A stretch of DNA of 64,000 nucleotides, taken from Sunxiuqinia sp963678245 (lineage in GTDB: Bacteria > Bacteroidota > Bacteroidia > Bacteroidales > Prolixibacteraceae). Both the position numbers and the translations under genes were made by a program. A model generated the notes under the pieces. That model did not search any database. It saw only the letters and a list, made by a program, of their open reading frames with translations, and was not told where the DNA came from. Location: positions 620,001 through 684,000 of the forward strand of contig OZ223309.1 of assembly GCA_965140765.1 (NCBI GenBank), read 5' to 3'. Positions 9,009 through 16,617 of this stretch are shown piece after piece (the stretch's first letter is position 1; every line of letters starts with the position of its first letter).

Positions 9009-10557
9009 AACCCAAAGCCTCCATATTTTTGCGGATGACTTCATCCAGTTCTGACGATTTGTTCATTTGGGCATAAAGCGTTTGGGTTAGCTCGGTCATT
9101 TTGGTTTCAAACGGAATGCCATCATCTTCAATATCGGCAGCTCCGACATAGCGACCGGGCGTTAAAACGTAATCATGCTTTTTAATATCCTCCAACTTGG
9201 CCGACTTACAATATCCGGCTTTGTCCTCGTATGTGCCGTCTTTTTTCTCGCCTCGCCATGCGTGGTAGGTTCTGGCGATTTCAGCAATATCATTATCGGA
9301 AAATTCCTTGTGGGTACGGTCAATCATCGCCCCAATGTTACGGGCATCAATGAACAGGGTCTCTCCTTCGCGGTTTCTATACCCCTTTTCTTTATCTTCT
9401 TTCTTATTCTTGGTGATAAACCACAAACACACGGGAATCTGTGTGGTGTAGAATAACTGTCCAGGCAATGCAATCATGCAATCCACCAAATCATTTTCGA
9501 TCAGCTTTTTACGGATTTCACCTTCACCGCTTGTATTGGTGGACATTGAACCATTAGCTAGGACAAAACCTGCCGTGCCGTGTTCGGAAAGCTTGGAAAC
9601 CATGTTCAATATCCAGGCATAGTTGGCATTTCCCGTTGGCGGTACTTCGTAGCCTGCCCAACGCGGATCATCGGTGAGTTCATCGGTTGCTCGCCAGTCC
9701 TTTTGATTGAAAGGCGGATTCGCCAATACATAATCGGCCTTCAAATCCTTGTGCTGATCATCAAAAAATGTATCAGCCGGTTTCTCACCAAAATTGGCCG
9801 ATATCCCCCGAATAGCCAGGTTCATTTTTGCCAGTTTATAGGTTGTTGAAGTGTATTCCTGTCCGTAAATAGCAATGTCTTTTGTATTTCCTTTGTGGCT
9901 TTGTACAAACTTGATGGATTGTACAAACATACCGCCCGATCCACAAGCAGGGTCATAGATAGTCCCTTTGTACGGCTCTAACATTTCCGTTAGGAGTTTA
10001 ACCACACATTTAGGCGTATAGAATTCGCCGCCGCCTTTTCCCTCGGATGCAGCAAACTTTCCAAGAAAATATTCATAAACCCGTCCGACAATATCTTCTT
10101 CTTTGTCTTTAATCGTGTCGATATTGTTGATTGTGTCAATCAGTGACGATAATTTACTGGCATCAAGCCCCAAACGTGAAAAATAGTTATCCGGCAATGC
10201 GCCTTTCAACGTTTTATTGTTCTTTTCAATATCAGAAAGAGCCGTATCAATTTTTAAGGCCAGATCGCTTTGCTTGGCATTTTCAACCAAATAACTCCAA
10301 CGGGCATGTTCCGGCAAATAAAACACATTGTCCTTGGTATAAAAAGCGACTTCATCAACATACTTACTCAGCCCCTTTTCAATGAGTTTGTTGCGTTGAT
10401 ATTCAAATTTATCACTGACAAACTTTAAAAAGATAAGACTTAATACAACATGTTTGTATTCGGAAGATTCCACGGAGCCACGCAACTTATTGGCGGAATC
10501 CCATAGTGTTTCTTCCATGGTTTTATTATTGGTCTTTTTAGCTGCTTTTTTTGCCAT
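8998..10557 (-). CDS. hsdM: Type I restriction-modification N6-adenine methylase HsdM
   Basis: The 519-residue methylase has the HsdM N-terminal helical domain (about 15-150). The SAM-binding motif DPACGSGGMF is at 202-211 and the catalytic NPPF is at 280-283. It transfers a methyl group from SAM to adenine in the HsdS-defined site and protects host DNA. It begins 24 bp after the mrr-like gene and overlaps hsdS by 11 bp, so all six genes are probably one transcript. All motifs are intact. The Lys-rich first ten residues may be an unstructured tail. Confidence 0.96.
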   Translation of the reverse strand: MAKKAAKKTNNKTMEETLWDSANKLRGSVESSEYKHVVLSLIFLKFVSDKFEYQRNKLIEKGLSKYVDEVAFYTKDNVFYLPEHARWSYLVENAKQSDLALKIDTALSDIEKNNKTLKGALPDNYFSRLGLDASKLSSLIDTINNIDTIKDKEEDIVGRVYEYFLGKFAASEGKGGGEFYTPKCVVKLLTEMLEPYKGTIYDPACGSGGMFVQSIKFVQSHKGNTKDIAIYGQEYTSTTYKLAKMNLAIRGISANFGEKPADTFFDDQHKDLKADYVLANPPFNQKDWRATDELTDDPRWAGYEVPPTGNANYAWILNMVSKLSEHGTAGFVLANGSMSTNTSGEGEIRKKLIENDLVDCMIALPGQLFYTTQIPVCLWFITKNKKEDKEKGYRNREGETLFIDARNIGAMIDRTHKEFSDNDIAEIARTYHAWRGEKKDGTYEDKAGYCKSAKLEDIKKHDYVLTPGRYVGAADIEDDGIPFETKMTELTQTLYAQMNKSSELDEVIRKNMEALGYGE

Positions 10558-10581
10558 TTACTTTACTTCTAATACGGTAGG

Positions 10582-11505
10582 TTATTCTTCTTGCATGCCA
10601 TCCCAGAAATCACCGTCGAGTTTTTTAATCTCGATGATTTTTTCCGTTTGCATACCTACATTATAATCATAAATATATTCTGCTAATTTTTGCCCATTGA
10701 TAAGAACAACTTTAGCCTGTGACCCCAAAGTTTTTGCATACTCACAAGCCCCTTTCGTAAAGTCGGATGTTGTAATGAATACACCTTTGTCTGATTGTCC
10801 GGCCAAAGCACCGACAAATTTTTGAATATCTTCTCTGGGGATATTGTGCTCAAGAGCATAGCGTTTGGCCTGAATATGAATACGACCAAAACCCAATACA
10901 TCTTCTTTGACAATTCCATCAATACCTTTGTCATTCACATACTGAGTAACTAAACCAGAATCATCAATTTTATCGCCATATCCCATTTTCTGGAGCAACA
11001 TTACAACAAGTTTTTCAAACTCCCGTGGAGATTTTGATAATATCGTATCCAATATTTCCCGATAGACAGATTGCCGAATACCTTGGAAAGACTCATATAG
11101 AGATTCCTCTGGCGTTGCATCAGCAGATACAACCGTCCCCTGAACAACAGGTGCTGATTTTGGCGTTTTTTTCGGCTGCTCTCGAGTTTCTATCTTTTTA
11201 TTAATATACGCCCGAAAGTCCCCATCATTCATTGTCAAAAGTTTTCGCCCGGATTCATTAATCTGATAGATACCGCGCTTTGGCTTCGTTACAACACCAG
11301 CCATATTTAGATAACTCAATGCCCAATTTATCCGATCAATAAAGACTTTTGCATTTTTGGAGTCATACTCCTGCTCAACTTCGTCTTCTGAAAGTGAAAA
11401 TACTTTTGCCAATAGAGGTTCCATATCCTTTGAACGTCGTGGAGTATTGTCACTAAGAAGGTCTAAAATAGGTCGTTGAATTTCATCGTATCTAGGTATG
11501 GTCAT
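10582..11505 (-). CDS. mrr: Mrr-like restriction endonuclease (type IV type)
   Basis: The 307-residue protein has an N-terminal winged-helix DNA-binding region (Mrr_N type, about 1-100), a Lys/Pro-rich linker (105-130) and a C-terminal Mrr-type PD-(D/E)XK nuclease. The catalytic pattern is GIDG with D196, then QAK at 212-214. Mrr-family enzymes cut DNA carrying foreign methylation. It is the first gene of the defence operon and lies 24 bp ahead of hsdM. In such a position it could restrict DNA modified by a rival methylase, or act with the type I system. The 132-bp space upstream holds the likely operon promoter, but I see no convincing Bacteroidota -7 element there. Confidence 0.85.
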   Translation of the reverse strand: MTIPRYDEIQRPILDLLSDNTPRRSKDMEPLLAKVFSLSEDEVEQEYDSKNAKVFIDRINWALSYLNMAGVVTKPKRGIYQINESGRKLLTMNDGDFRAYINKKIETREQPKKTPKSAPVVQGTVVSADATPEESLYESFQGIRQSVYREILDTILSKSPREFEKLVVMLLQKMGYGDKIDDSGLVTQYVNDKGIDGIVKEDVLGFGRIHIQAKRYALEHNIPREDIQKFVGALAGQSDKGVFITTSDFTKGACEYAKTLGSQAKVVLINGQKLAEYIYDYNVGMQTEKIIEIKKLDGDFWDGMQEE

Positions 11506-11604
11506 AGCAAACTCGGTAAAAACATTAAAAATACTACTTTACATGAGATTATGTTGTATTCTTACTTAAAAAACAAGTCACAGTTGATACAAAACATCAA
11601 ATAA

Positions 11605-11626
11605 AAGAGCAGCATTAGCCGCTCTT
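11605..11626 (-). terminator. Rho-independent terminator after the integrase
   Basis: AAGAGC and GCTCTT pair around a ten-base loop that can extend by two GC pairs after one mismatch. On the minus strand the stem is followed by TTTATTTG, and it lies 12 bp past the integrase stop. It would separate the integrase transcript from the defence operon that starts about 100 bp further on. Confidence 0.6.
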
Positions 11627-11637
11627 CCCTGTTAAAT

Positions 11638-12867
11638 TCAATCCATTATCAAATCGTCGTATTTGTCGATAATGTCATTACCGAAAGAATCCAGATAGTT
11701 CTGGGTGACGGCTTCGGTCGTATGCCCCAGGCTTTCCTGAATGATGGCAGTGGGTACGCCTTTGCGTTTGCCCATGGTCGCATAGGTATGCCGTGCCGTG
11801 TATATCGTAAATGGCGAGATACCAATATTTTTTGCAATGGTTTTAAGATAGCCGTTGAGTTTCTTGCGCTTGTTCAAAATCGCCGTGGGATAGTGTTCGG
11901 GCGAGTAGGACAAATTCAGTATCGGGAATACAAACTCTTCTTTATCCGTGCGCCCTTCGATAAATCTTTCCAGTATCGGTTTTAGCCGTGCATTGATTTT
12001 CACATTAAACCCCTTCCCTGTTTTCTGTCTGGTATAGCGGATGCGCTCCAAATCGCCTTCAATATCACCAAGACGGAGCAAGGCCATATCCATCCAGTTC
12101 ATACCACGCAGATAGAATGAAGCCAGAAAATACTCTCGGGATCGCTCCAAAGGCGAGTTCGGCTTTAGGTCTGCCTCTAATAGCTTCTGAAACTCTTCCT
12201 CGCTTAGGGATTTACGTTCAGGCGTACCGTTCTTTATTTTGTAATCCTTAAACGGATAACGGGATTGGTTGGCAACACCCATTTTTATGGCCTTGTTGTA
12301 AATCGCCCGTAGCGTTCGCATATAAACACTCAAGCCGCCTTTGGTGCCGCCATTGGCAAAATGGGCATTCTCAAAGCGTTGTAAGAATGCATAATTTATG
12401 TTGTCGAATTTGATTGCCTTACCGTCCGTCAACGCTTCCAGTCGGTTTGACAGCATTTTATAAACACGGGCGTTCCCCTGTTTTCCTGCTGTTGTCATTT
12501 CTTCGGTAAGCTGATTGATAAAATCAAACACGGAGGATTTCCCTTTGGCTTTTTCGCCAAGGATGGCGGCCTTGACCTCGCTCATAGGCATGAAGTCCAA
12601 CTCCCCTTCTTCATCCAGTTTCGTAAGCACATCAAACGCCTTCGATTTCTTCTTGGATAGAAGGTTGTTGACCCGTGTTAGATTGTCAAACTGGTTACAT
12701 GACGATTTTATTTTCTGGTTTTTATTATCCCAGTCATTTTCCAGCAAGGTATAGCCGGAAGGAATTTGCACACTTTTTGAGTTAATCACAACGCGCATAA
12801 CCAGAGGGTAGCTTTTGTCTTTGCGCTGTCTTCGCTTGTCCAGAAGGAGTTTTACCGTTAATCCCAT
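11638..12867 (-). CDS. Tyrosine recombinase/integrase of the defence island
   Basis: The frame opens at 12963, but the family start is MGLTVKLLLDKRR at ATG 12867, giving 409 residues. The order is an N-terminal arm-binding region, a SAM-like core-binding domain (about 110-210) and the catalytic domain. The catalytic residues are all visible: Arg in YLRGMNWMD, Lys in RQKTGKG, Arg in TARHTYAT, His in LGHTTEA and the nucleophile Tyr in QNYLDSF. The first His of the usual HxxR box is Tyr, as is frequent in Bacteroidota integrases. It lies about 130 bp from the tRNA-Pro remnant, the typical position next to the attachment site, and should catalyse integration and excision of the element to its left. 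It appears intact. Confidence 0.93.
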   Translation of the reverse strand: MGLTVKLLLDKRRQRKDKSYPLVMRVVINSKSVQIPSGYTLLENDWDNKNQKIKSSCNQFDNLTRVNNLLSKKKSKAFDVLTKLDEEGELDFMPMSEVKAAILGEKAKGKSSVFDFINQLTEEMTTAGKQGNARVYKMLSNRLEALTDGKAIKFDNINYAFLQRFENAHFANGGTKGGLSVYMRTLRAIYNKAIKMGVANQSRYPFKDYKIKNGTPERKSLSEEEFQKLLEADLKPNSPLERSREYFLASFYLRGMNWMDMALLRLGDIEGDLERIRYTRQKTGKGFNVKINARLKPILERFIEGRTDKEEFVFPILNLSYSPEHYPTAILNKRKKLNGYLKTIAKNIGISPFTIYTARHTYATMGKRKGVPTAIIQESLGHTTEAVTQNYLDSFGNDIIDKYDDLIMD

Positions 12868-12970
12868 ATGTGAAAAAATTTGCAAGTTATTTGCAAGTAA
12901 ATATCGGTTTTTTCTGTAAGAATATGAAATTTCAAAAATCGTAAAACACTGAAAAACTGACACATTAACA

Positions 12971-12986
12971 TCATATCAATTCATAT
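12971..12986 (+). repeat. 16-bp direct repeat, left copy
   Basis: TCATATCAATTCATAT occurs here and, identically, at 13116-13131, flanking the tRNA remnant and its terminator. Paired repeats around an att core resemble arm-type integrase binding sites, but this is inference. Confidence 0.6.
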
Positions 12987-13001
12987 AAAACCAGTATTCA
13001 C

Positions 13002-13050
13002 CCTGCTTTGGGAGCAGGGGGTCCCAGGTTCGAATCCTGGTATCCCGACA
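13002..13050 (+). other. attachment junction: 3' fragment of tRNA-Pro(TGG)
   Basis: The segment holds an anticodon arm (CCTGC, loop TTTGGGA with anticodon TGG at 13009-13011, GCAGG), the variable region, a perfect T arm (CCAGG, TTCGAAT, CCTGG; 13024-13040) and the 3' acceptor strand TATCCCG plus discriminator A. No matching 5' acceptor (CGGGATA) or D arm lies upstream; AT-rich island sequence takes their place. This is the displaced 3' end of a tRNA gene left behind by integrase-mediated insertion, so it is not functional. The intact, element-repaired tRNA-Pro should lie at the left end of the island, outside the window, sharing this segment as a direct repeat. Confidence 0.85.
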
Positions 13051-13072
13051 GATTGGGAAATCAAAGGAAGTC

Positions 13073-13111
13073 AAAAGCCTGTAAATTGTATGATTTACAG
13101 GCTTTTTGTTT
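13073..13111 (+). terminator. Strong terminator after the tRNA fragment
   Basis: AAAAGCCTGTAAAT (13073-13086) pairs perfectly with ATTTACAGGCTTTT (13093-13106) over a six-base loop and runs into TTTGTTTTT. It lies 23 bp past the tRNA 3' end and is probably the original terminator of the tRNA-Pro gene, which places the displaced native sequence on this side of the junction. Confidence 0.85.
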
Positions 13112-13115
13112 TTAG

Positions 13116-13131
13116 TCATATCAATTCATAT
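13116..13131 (+). repeat. 16-bp direct repeat, right copy
   Basis: This is an exact copy of TCATATCAATTCATAT at 12971-12986, 145 bp away. The rest of the 13051-13355 gap is AT-rich sequence without an open frame I can support. Confidence 0.6.
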
Positions 13132-13355
13132 CAGAAAATATCACAGTTCAGGTGAGTTAAACGGTGAGTCTTTTTTATTTAACTTCGAACTCACCAGAAA
13201 GGATTAATCGTTTGTTTTTCAGTAGTTAAAAAAGGTCAATTTTGTAATTATAGACCAAGATTTTTGATCGGTTTTGATGAATTCCGGTGAGTCTCTTGAC
13301 TTTATTTTTCAACTGAAGCGGTTAAAACAGGTTAAACCGATAAAAATTAAATGAT

Positions 13356-14572
13356 ATGAAAACAACCCACACCTTTGGTATCCAGTTTATTATCCGGACT
13401 GGCAAAAAGGACAAAGACAAGGCGCTTGTTTACACCCGGATTACCGTAGAGACGCGTCGGATCGAGATTTCCCTGAAAAAACCATTGCAGTTGAAGAATG
13501 GAATAAATCCCGGGGAATGGCAAAGGGCTTCAGCCCGGAAGCCAAAAAGTTTAATAGCTACCTGGAACATGTACATTCACAATTAACTGATGCTTATCGC
13601 GAGTTGCAGATCAACAAAGAGAAGATTACACCGGAGAACATCAAGGCACTTTACCTGGGTGATTCTGACGAACATACACTGATCGAACTGGTGGATTATC
13701 ACAATACCACGCAAGCCAGTGTCCTTCCCCCTGAACGATGAAAAATTACCGGACCACAAAAAAAGAACATGGAACGGTTCCTGAAAAATAAATTTAAATT
13801 GTCGGATATCTACCTGGTCCAGATCAATTACAAATTCATCACATATTTTGAATATTTCCTGAGAAATTACCAGCCATTGGATCACCAGAAGCCGATTGGC
13901 AACAATGGGGTTATGAAACACTGGGAACGATTTCGCAAAATGATTAATCTCGGGTTTCGCCTGGGCTGGATCACACAGAACCCATTTGATTCTTATAAAT
14001 TGAGCTTTCTTAAGGTTGACCGCGGGTTTCTAACGGAAAAAGAACTAAATGCCATTGAAAACAAAAAGCTCAAAGTCGAACGGTTGCAAATTGTGAGGGA
14101 TGTTTTTATTTTCAGTTGCTACACCGACTTGTCATATATTGATGCCATCAATCTCAGGACGGATGAAATCAATTTGGGGATTGATGGCCAGTATTGGATT
14201 TTCTCTAGGCGACAAAAGACCGATACAAAACTGAGGATCCCGCTTCTTCCCAAAGCACTGGAAATTTTTAAAAGATACAGGAAACTTCCCAAATCAGCAA
14301 GTAAGGATAAAGTGTTTCCTTTGATTTCAAACCAGAAATTGAACAGCTATTTAAAAGAAATTGCTGATCTCTGCGAGATCAATAAGAACCTGATATTTCA
14401 TTTGGCCCGTCACACTTTTGCAACCACAGTTACCTTGAGCAATGGTGTCCCAATTGAAACAGTTAGCCAGGTGCTGGGACACAAAAGCATCTCGACGACT
14501 CAGATCTATGCCAAAGTATTGGAAAAAAAGATTAGCGAAGATGTGGGAAAGCTCAAGTTGAAGCTGAGATAA
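13356..14572 (+). pseudogene. Second tyrosine recombinase, broken by three frameshifts
   Basis: The coding sequence of a Bacteroidota tyrosine integrase can be followed from MKTTHTFGIQFIIRTG to the catalytic end, but in three frames. The first break is near 13487: the frame continues as AVEEWNKSRGMAKG one frame over. The second is near 13730, where TMKNYRTTKK is out of frame and a TGA is read at 13739. The third is at the A7 run 13758-13764, which restores the frame. The catalytic half (13769-14572) is open and keeps Arg (CYTDLSYIDA region), HLARHTFAT, LGHKSI and the Tyr of TQIYAKVL. It is opposite in strand to the intact integrase and lies on the other side of the tRNA terminator, as expected for the remnant of another element at the same site. 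Homopolymer sequencing errors could explain part of the damage. Confidence 0.8.
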
Positions 14573-14754
14573 CAAATTTTGCTATTACTCCGCTCAGGCA
14601 TATTGGCCCTATATTAATCCGGATCAATTACGTTCCGGCATAAATGACAAAGAAGGCAGAATATCTGAACAAAAAATGAGATTTCTTGCCGGACGGATTG
14701 ATTAGACTAAGTTTTGTTTTTTTGTTAGTTTTGTCACACTTGGAATTAATTGAA

Positions 14755-15345
14755 ATGACTGACCCCGAAGCACAACTTGTAAATAAAATTATGAATGGCG
14801 ACGATGTTGCCTTTAAAGTTCTTTACAATAAATATTTTCCGAGATTGTATTATTTTATTTACGAATTCATTCGCATAGATGACATCGCGGAGAATATTGT
14901 GCAGGATACATTTGCAACGTTTTGGGAGAAACGGCAAACCTTAAAGGAGGATATGAATGTCAGTTCTTATTTATATTCAGTTGCAAGAAACAATTGTTTA
15001 TACCGGCTTCGGGATCAACGCTACAGACAAAAACTATTCACTTCGGGCTTAGCCGCTCCGAATGAATTGAACCAAAATCTAAAAGCTTTAGATGCAATTG
15101 ATACGTCAGTCCTGGTTTTTAACGAGATTGAGCAAATCATCGATAAAACTTTGGAAGATTTACCTCCTCAGTGCAAAAAGGTATTTATGCTGAGTCGGTT
15201 CGAAGGAATGAAAAACAGGGAAATCGCAAAAGAACTCAATATTACGACCAAAGCTATTGAAGGGCATATAACCAGAAGCCTGAAAGTATTTAAATCAACA
15301 TTAAAAGATTACCTCCCATTGGTGACCTATATTTTTATTTCATAA
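14755..15345 (+). CDS. ECF sigma-70 factor, PUL module A
   Basis: This is an ECF-type sigma factor (Bacteroidota family 1), 196 residues from ATG 14755. The frame opens earlier at 14686, but the added residues look like promoter sequence and contain TAGTTTTG at 14726-14733, a match to the Bacteroidota -7 consensus. Region 2 is marked by YNKYFPRLYYFIYEF and IVQDTFATFWEK. Region 4 is the helix-turn-helix RFEGMKNREIAKELNI...IEGHITRSLKVFK. It should drive the SusC/SusD genes after release by the FecR protein encoded 102 bp downstream. The last ten residues (LPLVTYIFIS) are hydrophobic, a trait shared with the other two sigma factors of the window. Confidence 0.9.
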   Translation: MTDPEAQLVNKIMNGDDVAFKVLYNKYFPRLYYFIYEFIRIDDIAENIVQDTFATFWEKRQTLKEDMNVSSYLYSVARNNCLYRLRDQRYRQKLFTSGLAAPNELNQNLKALDAIDTSVLVFNEIEQIIDKTLEDLPPQCKKVFMLSRFEGMKNREIAKELNITTKAIEGHITRSLKVFKSTLKDYLPLVTYIFIS

Positions 15346-15447
15346 CATTCTATTTTTGAGAATAATAAGCTGGTTGTTACATTTTAATTCAAACTTTTTT
15401 TGAAATTTCATATAGGGTAAATTCAATTTCGTGCAAATAATAAGTGT

Positions 15448-16455
15448 ATGGAACGAAATGTGAAAAATACTGAGGACATCATTAATCTTGCCGCAGGCTG
15501 TATTGAGCCAAGACGTGAAGAAGAATTGTTTTCAGAGATCGAAAAGGATCCGGAAAGTGAAAAGATATACAATAAGGCAAAAGCAGCATGGGCTTTTTTG
15601 GCATCAGCCAAGGATATGCCGGAATACAAAATCGAAAATTCATACAAAAAGTTGCAAGCAAGACTAAATCCGAGAAGTAAAACATTCCGTTTAAAAACAA
15701 ACCTTCTTTTAAAATACGCTGCTGTTCTGCTATTGTTTTTGTGTACACTACCTTTAGCATTCTACCTGAAAAATCAATTTGCCAATGAGACCGACTTAAA
15801 ATACACATCAGTAGTTGCTAAGTATAAACAGATCGCTGAAGTGATTTTACCGGACAGCTCAGTTGTGTTGTTAAACTCAGGAAGTACATTAACATACAAC
15901 AACAACTACTCTCGGGATAATCGTGATCTATCCTTAACAGGAGAAGCCTATTTTGACATCAAAAAGAATAAAAGAATCCCATTAACGGTTAGTGTCAATG
16001 ATTTTAAAGTGAAGGTTTTGGGAACTAAGTTTAATGTCAGCGCTTACCCGGATGACCAGAAGATAACCGTTGCCTTGGAAACAGGAGCAGTTGAATTGCA
16101 GCATGAAAAAAGTAAATCCTTCAGTTATAAACTGGAGCCTGGAGAAATAGCAGAATATAATACAGCGATAAAAGATGTCAGGGTGAAAAAAACATCCATA
16201 GGAGATTATACCGCTTGGAAAAATGGGTTATTAGTTTTCAAAGATACACCAATGGATGAAGTCATTAAGATATTGGAACGAAAGTTTAACGCAGATTTCA
16301 TCGTTGAAGATTCTGCCATTTATGACCCAGCGTTTAATGCAACATTCCAAGACGAAAATCTGGTTGAAGTTCTAGATTACATTAAATTCACATGCCATGT
16401 CAACTATACTCTTGGTAAAGATGACAGCAACAGAACAATAATAAAGCTCTACTAA
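15448..16455 (+). CDS. FecR-family anti-sigma factor, PUL module A
   Basis: The 335-residue protein has a cytoplasmic N-terminal part (1-85) that should hold the sigma factor and one membrane helix (about 89-106). The periplasmic FecR domain follows (about 125-225, with ILPDSSVVLLNSGSTLTY), then a C-terminal DUF4974-like STN-type domain (about 255-335). It relays the loaded state of the SusC STN domain to the sigma factor. It sits between its sigma and SusC genes in the standard order, and all parts are present. Confidence 0.92.
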   Translation: MERNVKNTEDIINLAAGCIEPRREEELFSEIEKDPESEKIYNKAKAAWAFLASAKDMPEYKIENSYKKLQARLNPRSKTFRLKTNLLLKYAAVLLLFLCTLPLAFYLKNQFANETDLKYTSVVAKYKQIAEVILPDSSVVLLNSGSTLTYNNNYSRDNRDLSLTGEAYFDIKKNKRIPLTVSVNDFKVKVLGTKFNVSAYPDDQKITVALETGAVELQHEKSKSFSYKLEPGEIAEYNTAIKDVRVKKTSIGDYTAWKNGLLVFKDTPMDEVIKILERKFNADFIVEDSAIYDPAFNATFQDENLVEVLDYIKFTCHVNYTLGKDDSNRTIIKLY

Positions 16456-16511
16456 AATTACTTGTAATTAACCTAAAACAACCGCTTATGAAATAAAACG
16501 ATGCTAAAAAA

Positions 16512-16536
16512 AAGGAGATGCTACAAACACCTCCTT
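16512..16536 (+). terminator. Hairpin between fecR and susC, module A
   Basis: AAGGAG pairs with CTCCTT over a 13-base interval that can add two more pairs after a mismatch, and is followed by CTCTGTTT. A similar hairpin follows the fecR gene of module C, so this is probably a terminator or attenuator that isolates the regulator genes from the highly expressed susC. Confidence 0.45.
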
Positions 16537-16617
16537 CTCTGTTTCATATGTGCTTAAGCTCCTTAAACTTTGTGCACATAAAAATTTGAATTATAAAACT
16601 CAAATCATTACAAATTT

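Noticed and set aside
7665..9044. Phase-variable hsdS with inverted second copy
   Set aside because: Only one hsdS is present, and I saw no inverted TRD copy or dedicated invertase next to it; the integrase is tied to the tRNA junction.
13002..13050. Functional tRNA-Pro gene
   Set aside because: No 5' acceptor strand or D arm precedes the anticodon arm.
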